A DNA stretch of 64,000 bases from Pseudomonas sp. PD9R (GTDB lineage Bacteria; Pseudomonadota; Gammaproteobacteria; Pseudomonadales; Pseudomonadaceae). Numbering within the stretch: the first letter of the stretch is position 1; every line of letters starts with the position of its first letter. The translations under genes and the position numbers were made by a program. Below the pieces are notes generated by a model, which made no database searches, was not told where the DNA came from, and worked only from the letters and a program-made list of their open reading frames with translations. The stretch is taken from contig NZ_JAHTMR010000007.1 in NCBI RefSeq assembly GCF_019200975.1, forward strand, positions 219,026 through 283,025, given 5' to 3'. Of this stretch, positions 17,158-26,564 are shown one piece after another.

Positions 17158-18381
17158 ATGCCACGCAAAACTATTCCGCTGACTGATTCCTCAATCAAAG
17201 CGGCTAAACCCAAAGAGAAACCGTACAAGCTGAGCGATGGATATGGTCTGTATTTGGAGATCATGCCGAACGGCTCCAAGCTATGGCGCCTGAAATACCG
17301 TCACTCCGAAAAAGAAAAGCGCTTAGCCTTGGGGGCATATCCAACTGTTCCTCTACAGAAAGCCCGCCAGCGCCGCGAGGAAGCACGCCAGTTGCTGGCA
17401 GATGGCATTGACCCAAGTTCCGAACGCCAAGCTGCTAAGCAGGCGCAGAAGGCCATTAAGCTGACTTTTGAGGTACTGGCGCGGGAGTGGTACTCCTACA
17501 ATGCGCCACGCTGGGCTGAAAGCACCGCCTACAAAGCCAAGCTGTATCTGGAAAACGACCTTATCCCCGCTATTGGCGCGCGCGCCATTACCAACATTGC
17601 CCGCCCCGACTTGGTGGAGCTGGTGCGAAAGGTGGAAGCGCGCGGCACCCTCAACGCCGCGGGCAAAATTCGCCAATGGCTGCACCAGATATTTCGCTAT
17701 GGGCTAGCCAAGGGTGTCATAGAGATCAATCCGGCCACCGACCTGAACGTGGTAGCCGCACAGGCAAAAGCCGTCCGCCACCACCCACACGTTGGGTTTG
17801 CCGATCTACCAGAACTATTGGGCAAACTTGAAGCAGTGAAAATCCACTTGTTCACTCGCTGCGCCATCCACTTGCTGATGCTGACCGCCGTGCGGCCGGG
17901 CGAACTTCGAGCCGCGCCTTGGTCGGAGTTCAATCTGGACACCGCCACTTGGACAATACCTAAAGAACGGATGAAAGCACGCCGCCCACATGCGGTTCCC
18001 CTGCCCCGCCAAGCTGTAGCAATCCTGCGCCAGCTAAAGGCGATCTCTGGAGGCTATGCCTTGTTGTTTCCCGGACAGCAGAACCCAGATCGCCCGATGA
18101 GCGAGAACACCATCAATAAGGCGTTACGCCTAATGGGTTACGAAGACCGTCAGACGGGGCATGGCTTTCGCCACCTGTTGAGCACAGAACTGAACGGACG
18201 CGGCTATAACCGCGACTGGATCGAGCGCCAGCTTGCTCACGGCGATTCTGACGAAATACGCGACACCTATAACCACGCCACCTACTTGGAACAACGCCGG
18301 GAAATGATGCAGGCCTGGGCTGACTCCATCGATGCTCTTTGCGTGAGCGCCAACGTGGTGAGCATCAAGCGCAAAGCGTGA
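17158..18381 (+). CDS. Tyrosine-type site-specific integrase, P4 family
   Basis: The 407-residue protein is the recombinase expected to insert and excise the element at tRNA-Phe. It has the P4-type N-terminal domain (LTDSSIKAAKPKEKPYKLSD; LALGAYPTVPLQKAR), a core-binding region and the catalytic domain with Arg in TAVRPGELRAAPWSEF, His-x-x-Arg in GHGFRHLLS and a Tyr near ATYLEQRREMMQAWAD. The ATG at 17158 is chosen because the family begins MPRK-x-LPLTD-like; the frame is open upstream. The gene reads away from the tRNA. Confidence 0.93.
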   Translation: MPRKTIPLTDSSIKAAKPKEKPYKLSDGYGLYLEIMPNGSKLWRLKYRHSEKEKRLALGAYPTVPLQKARQRREEARQLLADGIDPSSERQAAKQAQKAIKLTFEVLAREWYSYNAPRWAESTAYKAKLYLENDLIPAIGARAITNIARPDLVELVRKVEARGTLNAAGKIRQWLHQIFRYGLAKGVIEINPATDLNVVAAQAKAVRHHPHVGFADLPELLGKLEAVKIHLFTRCAIHLLMLTAVRPGELRAAPWSEFNLDTATWTIPKERMKARRPHAVPLPRQAVAILRQLKAISGGYALLFPGQQNPDRPMSENTINKALRLMGYEDRQTGHGFRHLLSTELNGRGYNRDWIERQLAHGDSDEIRDTYNHATYLEQRREMMQAWADSIDALCVSANVVSIKRKA

Positions 18382-18441
18382 TTCCCAAGCAGTATCAGCT
18401 AGTCTCAAGCCATCACACGTTCATCTTCGGGAGAACATCTG

Positions 18442-19074
18442 ATGGCTACATCCCAGCAAGCCCAGCAATTTGGAAGAAAGAAAACAAGGCGCCCACGGAA
18501 GGACATTGGTGCCAAGTTATACCGCCATGAATTGGAAGCCCTTCGGGAAGTTGAGGGCTTAGTGGCACATGGAAAAACCTACGAAAAAGCCCGCGCTGAA
18601 GTATCAAAAAAACATGGTGTTGGCACGCGCACCCTTTCACGAGGCAAAACGCTAGCTGCTGACTTGGATATCATGGTGAACCAGCCGATGGCGCTTTGGC
18701 GGTCACTTGGGCACGTCTTAGAGGGGGACAACCCGTTTCGCCAGCCCCCAAAGAAATTCAGCCTCGACAGACAGATATTGCCCGCAGTAAATGCAGTATT
18801 CGACGCTAGCAAGGTAACCAAGATATCAAGCAACAATCTAGTGGCCGCCTTGGTTACAAGCGGGGTATCAACTTGGGTGACTTGTAATCGCGGCAAGCCC
18901 GTCTCTGAACGCCAACTGGCAATCAAGCTTTCGAAATTTGGAATCCGGCCACGAAAGATTCGCCAGGGCTCCAAAACAATGAATGGCTACCACCTCAAGC
19001 AGTTCCAATACGCATTCAAGCGATACCTCCCAAGCAGCACCCATGTCACAAATGGAACAATTCCATTGGAGTGA
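18442..19074 (+). CDS. DUF3631-like C-terminal domain protein
   Basis: The 210-residue protein has a basic N-terminus (GRKKTRRPRKDIGAKLYRHE) and a C-terminal domain (about residues 112-200) resembling the DUF3631 winged-helix region: ILPAVNAVFDASKVTKISS, RQLAIKLSKFGIRPRKIRQG and GYHLKQFQYAFKRYLP. That domain usually ends large primase/helicase proteins of integrative elements; here it stands alone, two genes before a primase-helicase. A role in replication or control of the element is plausible but unproven. Confidence 0.6.
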   Translation: MATSQQAQQFGRKKTRRPRKDIGAKLYRHELEALREVEGLVAHGKTYEKARAEVSKKHGVGTRTLSRGKTLAADLDIMVNQPMALWRSLGHVLEGDNPFRQPPKKFSLDRQILPAVNAVFDASKVTKISSNNLVAALVTSGVSTWVTCNRGKPVSERQLAIKLSKFGIRPRKIRQGSKTMNGYHLKQFQYAFKRYLPSSTHVTNGTIPLE

Positions 19075-19216
19075 CGGATGAAGAATGCTGGAAGCCAGTG
19101 CTGGCAAGGGTTGTGACGGATAAAAGCCACTGGCGAATTGTTGTCGTCGCCAGATCCACCGCGAGGTCCTTAACTAATAACCATGTTTACCGCGCAAACC
19201 CAAGAGGTCGCAAAAC

Positions 19217-19540
19217 ATGGCAAGCCCTACCCAATCCAAACCTCGCATAGACGTGAAAGCCGCGCTAGAAGAAACGCAATGCGAAGCCTTGCATCATCAG
19301 AGCGCAGTCGAAGAAATTCGCAAATGCGCCAAAGCCCCCGTCGAGCCATACATTTTTATCAAGCTACCCAAGGTGAAGGCGCTGACAACCCTTTCCGCCT
19401 CTGAGATCTACCGCCGCATCGCTGCCGGTACGTTTCCCAAACAAGTGGCGCTAGGGCCGAAGTCCGTTGTATGGATTGAATCCGAAGTGCTGGCTTGGCG
19501 TGAGGTGTGCGTCAGCGAAAGCCGAGAAGAAGTCGTCTAG
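19217..19540 (+). CDS. AlpA-type transcriptional regulator / excisionase-like
   Basis: The 107-residue protein contains the AlpA winged-helix pattern in its second half: IKLPKVKALTTLSASEIYRR, AGTFPKQVALGPKSVVWIES, EVLAWREVCVSESRE. AlpA proteins control integrase expression or direct excision in P4-like elements. The start is supported by GAGGT 8-12 bases upstream. Residues 1-40 are an extension beyond the usual short AlpA. Confidence 0.8.
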   Translation: MASPTQSKPRIDVKAALEETQCEALHHQSAVEEIRKCAKAPVEPYIFIKLPKVKALTTLSASEIYRRIAAGTFPKQVALGPKSVVWIESEVLAWREVCVSESREEVV

Positions 19541-19628
19541 CACTGCCAATTTTCTGAGCAGTCGTTTTAACCATAAGTTAATGGGGCGCCTTCGGCTTGC
19601 CTGAAGTAAGCCCCCGGAGGACTTAAAA

Positions 19629-19967
19629 ATGGAGTTGCCACTAGTTTGGACGCAAAAAAAACAGCTTAAAAAGCCTGTATACAACGCGAAACTTGAAAGA
19701 ATAATTTCGCCCTTCTGCGTCAGTCTAGATCGTGCGTCAGCCGATATTCTTTACGACGAATTGAAAGGAGCGAAGGAGATAAAATTTCAAAGCTCGTTGG
19801 ACTATATCGCGTGCGTTGACTTCGTTGACGCTTACGAGTTGATGACGATAGCCACCCTCGACACTCTCCCTCTTTGGTGTTTTGTTAAAAGTCTAGGGGG
19901 GCGACTGGCAGCGCGAATCAAGTGTGGGCGTATCGTCCTTGTGTATGCGGTGGAAAGCCATGAATAG
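19629..19967 (+). CDS. Hypothetical protein upstream of the primase
   Basis: The 112-residue product is not recognised. It is preceded by a strong ribosome-binding site (GGAGG, 8 bases before ATG) and its stop overlaps the primase ATG (ATGAATAG), indicating translational coupling. No signal peptide or obvious motif is visible. A small accessory factor of replication of the element is possible from position only. Confidence 0.65.
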   Translation: MELPLVWTQKKQLKKPVYNAKLERIISPFCVSLDRASADILYDELKGAKEIKFQSSLDYIACVDFVDAYELMTIATLDTLPLWCFVKSLGGRLAARIKCGRIVLVYAVESHE

Positions 19968-22581
19968 CGCTGACATGGTCAAACTCAAAAAAAGTGTCTC
20001 CCTGGTGGAACTGATCAGGGAGGACGTGGCGCTGGTCAGTGCAGGCAGAGAACACACGGGCCTATGCCCCCTGCACAACGACCACCACCCCAGCCTGCGC
20101 GTGTACATCAGCAAGACCGATAGTGCTGAACGCTGGCATTGCGCCCCCTGCCAGAAGGGTGGCGATCACTTCGACTGGCGGCGCGAGTTTCACGGCGAGA
20201 ACCTGCAAGAAACGGTGAAGGTATTGCAGAGCCGAGCTAATGCCCAGCCGTCGACACCGTCGAGCGGGCAGGCCAAAGCCCAGGACAAAAAGCCAAAATG
20301 GACTGTGGTCATGCCGCCGCCGGACGCACCGCCGCCCCTAATGGTCTGGAAGGGCCCGTCTATTGGCCACGTGCCAGTGTCGGAAGCCTACGACTATCGG
20401 CAGGCTGACGGCGCGCTGGCCGGTTACGTCTGTCGGATCTATGTCGACGGCAAAAAGGAGACGATCCCGCATTGCTGGAGCAAGGAGGACAACAAATGGC
20501 GGCAACTTTCCTTTCCCCCGCCGCGTCTGCTGTACCGCTTGAATCTACTGGGGGACGCCGCCCGTGTGCTGGTGGTCGAAGGTGAGAAAGCCTGCAATGC
20601 GGCGTCCAGGCTTGTGCCGGACATGGTTTGCATGACTTGGCCAGGCGGCTGTCCCGCCGTCAAGCAAGCTGATTGGTCCCCGCTTGCCGGCAAAGAGGTA
20701 TGGTTATGGCCTGACTGCGATTCACAATCCTACAAGGACACCGACCCGCGTGCAGGCGAGTATCTGCCGTACAACGAGCAACCGGGCGCCAAGGCCATGG
20801 CCAAAATCGCCGACATACTGCTGGGGCTGGGCTGCACCGTGCATCTGGTGAAGGTGCCAGACCCTGGTAGTGACTGGTGTAACGGCTTCGACTTGGCAGA
20901 TGCCCTGGAGGAAGGCTGGACCGAACGGGACGTACACGAATTCATGGATGAAAACAGCGCCGCCCCACATGCCCCCGCTGTTAATGTGCAGGCAGCCCCA
21001 CAGCAAAAGGACGAGTCACCGTCATGGAGCGATGACCTGCCGCCCGAAGATCAGGGGCAAAACCACCCCCGACTGGTAGAGGTCACTGACGACTACATGC
21101 CGCTAGAACTGGGCGATATCGCGCCGCCATGGCAGCGCAAGTCGCGCAAAAAAAACCCGCCACCGACTGAACATCCGCCGTTTAATACCAAGAGGACAGC
21201 GCCACGCGAACCGGCGTTTATTTCGGCGGACGACATGAACCAGAAGTATTTGGCTGAGTGGTTTGAGTGGCACTTGCTTGAAGTTCTGCGCTACTGCAAT
21301 ACCAACAAAGCATGGTTCGAATTCAGTGATGGCCATTGGCGCAAGGATCAAAAAGGGCACGTCCTGCTTCAGTCGAAATTGATCTGCGACACCTACGCCC
21401 TCAACAGACCATCGTTCATGAACCGCAAAACCTACTGCGACGTGGAACAGATCGCTCGAACGCTGGAAAACTTTTCCGTCACCGCCGAGATATGGGACAG
21501 CGACCCGCTGCTACTGGGTACGCCTGAATCCACTGTGAATATGGACACTGGCGAGATCTACGATCCACAGCGCGAGGACTACATCACCAAAATTACCGCC
21601 ATTAGTCCCGCCCCTGTAGGTTCAGTCCCCAAGCTGTTTTTGAAATTCCTGCGGGAGGTTACCAACAACGACCCAGAACTGATTCGTTACCTGCAACAGT
21701 TCTGCGGCTACTGCCTGACCGGGATAACTGATAAGCACAAATTCTTTTTCATTTACGGCCCAGGAGGCAACGGCAAGTCAGTATTCCTTAATATCCTGCA
21801 ATGGGTTCTCGGGGACTACGCGACGGTTGCGGCGCCGGGAACGTTCATAGCGACCCATTATCAGAAGCACACCACAGACCTGGCTATGTTGATGGGCTCT
21901 CGTCTGGCGACCACCAGCGAGACGGGTGAAGGCCAAAAATGGGACGAAGATAGAGTTAAACGGGCAACCGGGGGCGAACTGTTGACTGCCCGATTTCTAT
22001 ATGGCCAAAACTTCACCTACTTCCCGCAATTCAAGCTGGCATTCATCAGCAACAACAAACCGAACCTCACTAATGTCGACGCGGCAATACGGCGTCGGAT
22101 CTACATCATCCCTTTTCTGTACACGCCCATCACGCCCGATGAACACCTGGAAAAGAAACTACGCGATGAAGGACCTGAAATTTTGCGCTGGATGCTTGAT
22201 GGATGGTTTGACCTAAAGGCCAACGGATTCGTGATCCCGCAGGTGGTCGCCGACGCGACAGCGGAATACTTTGACGAGCAGGACGTTATTGCTGAATGGG
22301 CAGGCGAGTATTCCGAGCTTGGTCCAACATCAGGGGCGCGCCCTTTTATGGACACCAAAAGGAAGCTGTACACCAGTTATGTGAGGCATTGCGCGGAGGT
22401 TGGCGAGCAACCCAAAAAGCAAACAGCCTTCACGCAAGCGCTCATCCGAATGGGTTGCGAGAACGCTTGGGTCGATAGTGTTAGAGGCCTTAAAGGGATA
22501 CACCTCAAAAGCCGCGACACCCCATCCGACCGACGCGAACAGCCGGATAATGGATGGGACTATACAACCAAGGACGACTGA
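19960..22581 (+). CDS. Primase-helicase of an integrative element (CHC2, TOPRIM, SF3 helicase)
   Basis: The 873-residue protein has a CHC2 zinc finger (C36-x2-H39, C61-x2-C64), a TOPRIM-like domain (VLVVEGEKACNAASR near 205; WLWPDCDSQSYKD near 250) and a C-terminal D5/P4-type superfamily 3 helicase with Walker A FIYGPGGNGKSVFLN near 600. Such proteins start replication of P4-like satellites and integrative elements. The ATG at 19960 overlaps the upstream gene and is preferred to a GTG 12 codons earlier. A terminator follows. Codon use and GC are close to the host, unlike the cargo downstream. Confidence 0.9.
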   Translation: MNSADMVKLKKSVSLVELIREDVALVSAGREHTGLCPLHNDHHPSLRVYISKTDSAERWHCAPCQKGGDHFDWRREFHGENLQETVKVLQSRANAQPSTPSSGQAKAQDKKPKWTVVMPPPDAPPPLMVWKGPSIGHVPVSEAYDYRQADGALAGYVCRIYVDGKKETIPHCWSKEDNKWRQLSFPPPRLLYRLNLLGDAARVLVVEGEKACNAASRLVPDMVCMTWPGGCPAVKQADWSPLAGKEVWLWPDCDSQSYKDTDPRAGEYLPYNEQPGAKAMAKIADILLGLGCTVHLVKVPDPGSDWCNGFDLADALEEGWTERDVHEFMDENSAAPHAPAVNVQAAPQQKDESPSWSDDLPPEDQGQNHPRLVEVTDDYMPLELGDIAPPWQRKSRKKNPPPTEHPPFNTKRTAPREPAFISADDMNQKYLAEWFEWHLLEVLRYCNTNKAWFEFSDGHWRKDQKGHVLLQSKLICDTYALNRPSFMNRKTYCDVEQIARTLENFSVTAEIWDSDPLLLGTPESTVNMDTGEIYDPQREDYITKITAISPAPVGSVPKLFLKFLREVTNNDPELIRYLQQFCGYCLTGITDKHKFFFIYGPGGNGKSVFLNILQWVLGDYATVAAPGTFIATHYQKHTTDLAMLMGSRLATTSETGEGQKWDEDRVKRATGGELLTARFLYGQNFTYFPQFKLAFISNNKPNLTNVDAAIRRRIYIIPFLYTPITPDEHLEKKLRDEGPEILRWMLDGWFDLKANGFVIPQVVADATAEYFDEQDVIAEWAGEYSELGPTSGARPFMDTKRKLYTSYVRHCAEVGEQPKKQTAFTQALIRMGCENAWVDSVRGLKGIHLKSRDTPSDRREQPDNGWDYTTKDD

Positions 22582-22601
22582 CATACACGTGTAGGCGCCA
22601 G

Positions 22602-22627
22602 GCCCGACCTTCGTGTCGGGCTGTTTT
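22602..22627 (+). terminator. Rho-independent terminator after the primase gene
   Basis: GCCCGAC-CTTCGT-GTCGGGC followed by TGTTTTT, 20 bp beyond the primase stop codon. It separates the replication module from the cargo. Confidence 0.85.
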
Positions 22628-23564
22628 TGAGCCGCCCCGCGAGAACCACGCTTTTTGCGCGTTATCACACTTTCGCCACGTTTCTTTTAAAAACTGTAAT
22701 TAGTTGAAAGTCACGTACTTACTGGCTTACAGGATTTTCGCCACACCTGCCACACTTATTCATATAAAGTAACTTAATGTGTGCGTGGGTCAAGTATAAA
22801 TATTTTAGACAGGCACATATAGAATATGTATATAGACAACAATACCCGGAAAAATGTAAAAATGTGGTAAGCCTGATTTTTAATGTCCCTATATAACTCT
22901 ATAAATGCCTATAAAATTCACACTTTGAAAAAGCGAAGTGCGGTAAATCCAGGCTGCCGCCGAGTCCTAACACTGGCCCCAGAGCCTGTGTGAATTGCAC
23001 CGGCCACCTCTTTAGTGAGGAAACGAAAACAAACCACGTCAACTGGAGCTCATCGGGGGCTCGCAACATCAGGGCGACCATGGCTTACCGACGTTGCCGA
23101 CCTACCGAGATGCTAGCCAGCTCAATTGTCGACCCACGCCTTGTCGATCATAACGACCTAGAGAATCAGTACAACAAACAGTATTCGGCGTTTGCCGCGT
23201 ACTCAATCCGCACCGCACAAATGCCAACGCCTAGTCTTGATGGTGCCCCCCCGTGACCTAAATCATCTCGTGAACCGCCTGAGGTGCTATGCATGCATCG
23301 GCCGGAAACGTCAGTGGAGACGAGCTGCGCGCAGCATGCACGCCAACCGAAGCATAAATTACGCGAACATCTGACTCACGAAGAACTTTGAATCGCGATT
23401 TTTTTAAGGGCTTGCTACCTTATTGACTGGAAAAAACCTAAAGCGGGTCGTTTCTAGCATCGGTGATCGACCTTGTATGGCTTTCTTTGAAGGGGCGTTA
23501 GTCTCATTACCATTAAGGCCAAATAAAAATTTGAATTTTTCTAGATAAACTCATGGAGCAGAGC
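22628..23564 (+). other. About 0.9 kb without a convincing gene, upstream of the reverse transcriptase
   Basis: The first 300 bp are strongly AT-rich with many short TATA-like strings. The stretch from about 22,940 to 23,370 is richer in GC and includes a perfect 12-bp palindrome GCTGCGCGCAGC at 23,324-23,335 and TGCATGCA nearby. The longest frame (22,990-23,256) has no ribosome-binding site or recognisable sequence. The region could hold the promoter, an origin or a non-coding RNA for the reverse transcriptase; no msr-msd layout could be established. Confidence 0.4.
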
Positions 23565-25175
23565 ATGCCGATCATAACAAAAAAGACGTTAAAGTTAGCC
23601 GTAAAAAATATTGCAAAATTTGGCGACACAGATATTTTTCCATACCCAATTGAAAACCACATGTTCAACGACATGGAAGACGGTGTTGTTTCGGTTCTGG
23701 AAGAAATCGATAAAGATTTTGATGCAGCTGTAAAAAGCATGCCAATCTTGACGGCAAAAAATTTGTCCGTCGTAGGATACAGTGGCTTCAGGTGGGGAAC
23801 ACAGATAGACCCAATATGGAATGCATACTTACTTGCGCTAGTGATGACAATCGCTGACGAAGTCGAATCAAAAAGGGTAGCTTCCGATATTGTTTTTTCA
23901 TACCGATTTAAACCGGATGAGTTAACGGGATCGCTTTTCGACAAGGAAGTCGGCTGGCAAAAATTTCAACGCACCGCAGTTAGCCATGCGCAAAGTAATG
24001 CATTCGCGCTCAGATGCGACATTTCAGATTTTTATCCACGCATATATCATCATCGCCTTGAAAACGCGTTAAAAAAAGCCACAAACAACGGCGTCATAAT
24101 AAAACGAATTATGACCATACTTCAGTCGATTTCCGATAACGTGTCCTATGGGTTGCCAGTAGGGGGCCCAGCTGCAAGAATTCTTAGTGAGCTTTTGCTC
24201 AACAGAATCGATCGACTGCTAATAAGCGAATCAATCACTTTTTGCAGATTCGTAGACGACTTCGTAATATTTGCCAAAAACAAAGAAGAAGCTTACACCG
24301 CACTAATTTCATTGAGTGACTTACTACTGACCAATGAAGGCCTGTCTCTTCAGAAAACAAAAACCAGAATAATGACATCTAAAGAGTTCCTGTCGACATC
24401 TGAGTTTTCTTCACCTGAAGAGCATGAAGGCGAGGGAGATACAGAGGAACGCGCCTTTAGAAGACTTCGCGTTTACTATGATCCTTATTCTCAAACTGCG
24501 GAAAGTGACTACGAGCAACTCAAAGCAGAGCTATCAAGGTTTGACATTGTAGGGATGCTTGGTCGAGAGCTCTCTAAAAGCCGTATTGACGAGGGACTTT
24601 CAAGACGACTAATTTCGGCCCTGAAACACCTTAAACCTGCGGTCCAAAACGACGCTATAAAATCGCTTATAAACAGCCTGGATCTTTTATACCCCATATA
24701 TCCAGCCGTAATGCTGCTATGCCGGGGACTGACAGAGAGTCTTGAGCCCGAAGTAAAGCAGGAGCTTTTTTCAAAATTAAGAGCCCTTATCTCGTCAAAA
24801 TCATATATAACGCAAGTACCTACAAATTTGGCGTATACGCTAAGAGTTCTGGCCGCCGATCTTTCAGAAGAAACTGAAATACTTTTGTCGGATCTATACA
24901 AACAACCGCTGAACATGATGATAAAAAGAGACATCATTTTAATGATGGCTCATCGAGGCGCGGACCATTGGATATCAAACTGTCGCAAAAGCTACTCAAC
25001 ATTAACTGTTTGGGAGCGTAGAGCGATGCTTATAAGCTCATACATACTTGAAGACGAAGGAAAGCATTGGCGGGATTCAGTAAAGCACGACCTAAACGAC
25101 TTTGACCGTCTCATACTCAATTGGGCCGCAGAATCCAAGCAAAAGAGCCATCCAAACTGGAGGGTCCCAGTATGA
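23565..25175 (+). CDS. Reverse transcriptase, UG/Abi (DRT)-like, with C-terminal helical domain
   Basis: The 536-residue protein has reverse-transcriptase motifs: Asp152 in RCDISDFYPRIYHHRLENAL, glycines in YGLPVGGPAARILSELLL, and the active-site box CRFVDDFVIFA (Asp231, Asp232). There is no maturase or X domain as in group II introns; from about residue 290 the protein appears all-helical, ending WERRAMLISSYILEDEGKHW. This layout is that of the UG/Abi group, several members of which defend against phage; the exact family cannot be named. The ATG at 23565 has GGAG at correct spacing; another lies 12 bases earlier. The stop overlaps the next gene (ATGA). Low GC suggests recent transfer. Confidence 0.85.
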   Translation: MPIITKKTLKLAVKNIAKFGDTDIFPYPIENHMFNDMEDGVVSVLEEIDKDFDAAVKSMPILTAKNLSVVGYSGFRWGTQIDPIWNAYLLALVMTIADEVESKRVASDIVFSYRFKPDELTGSLFDKEVGWQKFQRTAVSHAQSNAFALRCDISDFYPRIYHHRLENALKKATNNGVIIKRIMTILQSISDNVSYGLPVGGPAARILSELLLNRIDRLLISESITFCRFVDDFVIFAKNKEEAYTALISLSDLLLTNEGLSLQKTKTRIMTSKEFLSTSEFSSPEEHEGEGDTEERAFRRLRVYYDPYSQTAESDYEQLKAELSRFDIVGMLGRELSKSRIDEGLSRRLISALKHLKPAVQNDAIKSLINSLDLLYPIYPAVMLLCRGLTESLEPEVKQELFSKLRALISSKSYITQVPTNLAYTLRVLAADLSEETEILLSDLYKQPLNMMIKRDIILMMAHRGADHWISNCRKSYSTLTVWERRAMLISSYILEDEGKHWRDSVKHDLNDFDRLILNWAAESKQKSHPNWRVPV

Positions 25176-25879
25176 TATCGGAGCAACATTTCTCTTCGAG
25201 CTTTACATCCGTGTGGCACGAAATGATTCCTCTTGCCGACACATACTGGCGTCGAGAAAACCTAAGAGTAGCTCGCGAGCTTTCACCAATCGAAAATATT
25301 GCACCAGTTTCCTTAAGGGGCTTCTTAAATGAACTAGCATTTGAAACTTTTAAGAAGGCTAAAATTTCTGGAAAACAACCAAGAAAGGAGGTAATAATAC
25401 CGCTTATTCACGAGTCTATTGAAGATGTTGCGAATTATATTTTAAGAATAACCAATGATGAAAAATCAGTTGCGCGCCTACTTGACGACGCTTGCACGGC
25501 AGAGGTTTTTAGTCTCACACGAAATTTGATGCATTTTTTTCCTTCCAACAATGATTGTGTATTCAGACCGAAATTTTCAGGCTGCGGACTAGTATCAGCT
25601 TGCGAAGGGGATCTTATTTATAAAAACTGCTTATATGAAATCAAGGCCGGAGATAGGGGCTTCCGAGTAAGCGATGTGAAACAGCTATTGATTTATTCCA
25701 GCTTGGCTTTTTCGCAGGGTGAGATGAGCTTCTCAAAAGTTGGTTTATTTAATCCGAGAAGTGGATATCACTGGGAGCGTACGCTGGATAGGTTGTGTGT
25801 TGAACTCAGTGGAACTCGTGAAAGCGACGTGCTTTCTAGCATTACAACCAGCATGACCCAGCTCGCAATATCACGATGA
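25172..25879 (+). CDS. PD-(D/E)XK-type nuclease-like partner of the reverse transcriptase
   Basis: The 235-residue protein is coupled to the reverse transcriptase by an ATGA overlap. Its C-terminal half shows the PD-(D/E)XK pattern: Asp147 in CEGDLIY, Glu156 and Lys158 in CLYEIKAG, and Gln171/Tyr175 in KQLLIYSS, resembling Cas4/RecB-like nucleases without a cysteine cluster. The N-terminal 130 residues are helical and unrecognised. A terminator follows at once, so the two genes form one unit. The function as nuclease is inferred from motif spacing; binding without cleavage is possible. Confidence 0.7.
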   Translation: MISEQHFSSSFTSVWHEMIPLADTYWRRENLRVARELSPIENIAPVSLRGFLNELAFETFKKAKISGKQPRKEVIIPLIHESIEDVANYILRITNDEKSVARLLDDACTAEVFSLTRNLMHFFPSNNDCVFRPKFSGCGLVSACEGDLIYKNCLYEIKAGDRGFRVSDVKQLLIYSSLAFSQGEMSFSKVGLFNPRSGYHWERTLDRLCVELSGTRESDVLSSITTSMTQLAISR

Positions 25880-25884
25880 AAAAA

Positions 25885-25911
25885 GCAGGCTTTTTCACAG
25901 AAAAAGCCTGC
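25885..25911 (+). terminator. Rho-independent terminator of the RT-nuclease unit
   Basis: GCAGGCTTTTT-CACAG-AAAAAGCCTGC begins 6 bp after the nuclease stop codon and is perfectly paired. The symmetrical A/T content lets it work in both directions. Confidence 0.85.
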
Positions 25912-26231
25912 ATTCGTAGCATACAAGCTAGGCATTTGGCAGTCGGGGATGGGCCAATGAAGGGGGTATATGACATGGAAAAGAAGCCAATTGTGCTCGA
26001 CCAACTCCGGCAGTAGGGCAGGTATACCTGCTCATTTGCCATCACTCCGTCCGAAGCAGGAAGATCACCGACAGCGGTGGTGATTGTTATCCTGCGGGAG
26101 CTGGATCGCATTGCTAGCAGTCCCCGGTGTATGCGTCCGGCCAAGTCATCTACCTAGCCCCGCAAAGCCAAGACATGGTGTGCACTTAAATTTAAGTGGG
26201 CACCAGTTCTAGCCTTTTAAGCGGGTATTTC

Positions 26232-26564
26232 ATGCAGCCAACACGCCGTTCCTACTCCAAGTCCTTCAAAGCCCAAGTCATTCAAGAGTGTGCCCAGCCC
26301 GGCGCTTCGATTGCCAGCATCGCACTCAGCCATAACCTCAACGCAAACCTCGTCCACAAATGGATTCGGCTGCAGACGCAGAAAAGCACAGCACTGCAAC
26401 CTGCATTTATTCCATTACCCGTGTCGCTGGCTGGGGCAAAATCTCACTCATCATCATCGAACATCTGCGTTGAAATACAGCACCCGCGTGGCATCGTCAA
26501 AGTGAACTGGCCCACTGAAAATGCTGCTGCCTGCGCGACCTTTCTTCGAGACCTTTTGCGATGA
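26232..26564 (+). CDS. tnpA: IS66 accessory protein TnpA
   Basis: The 110-residue protein starts MQPTRRSYSKSFKAQVIQEC and contains the helix-turn-helix of IS66 OrfA (SIASIALSHNLNANLVHKWI). It ends ENAAACATFLRDLLR, typical of the family. Its stop overlaps the tnpB start (ATGA). It is needed with TnpB for IS66 transposition in characterised members. Confidence 0.92.
   Translation: MQPTRRSYSKSFKAQVIQECAQPGASIASIALSHNLNANLVHKWIRLQTQKSTALQPAFIPLPVSLAGAKSHSSSSNICVEIQHPRGIVKVNWPTENAAACATFLRDLLR

Noticed and set aside
22990..23256. 88-codon frame upstream of the reverse transcriptase
   Set aside because: No ribosome-binding site, low-complexity translation and no recognisable sequence; treated as non-coding.
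22628..23564. Retron msr-msd region
   Set aside because: The reverse transcriptase lacks retron-type signs and no inverted repeats flanking an msr-msd-like unit or branching G could be placed.
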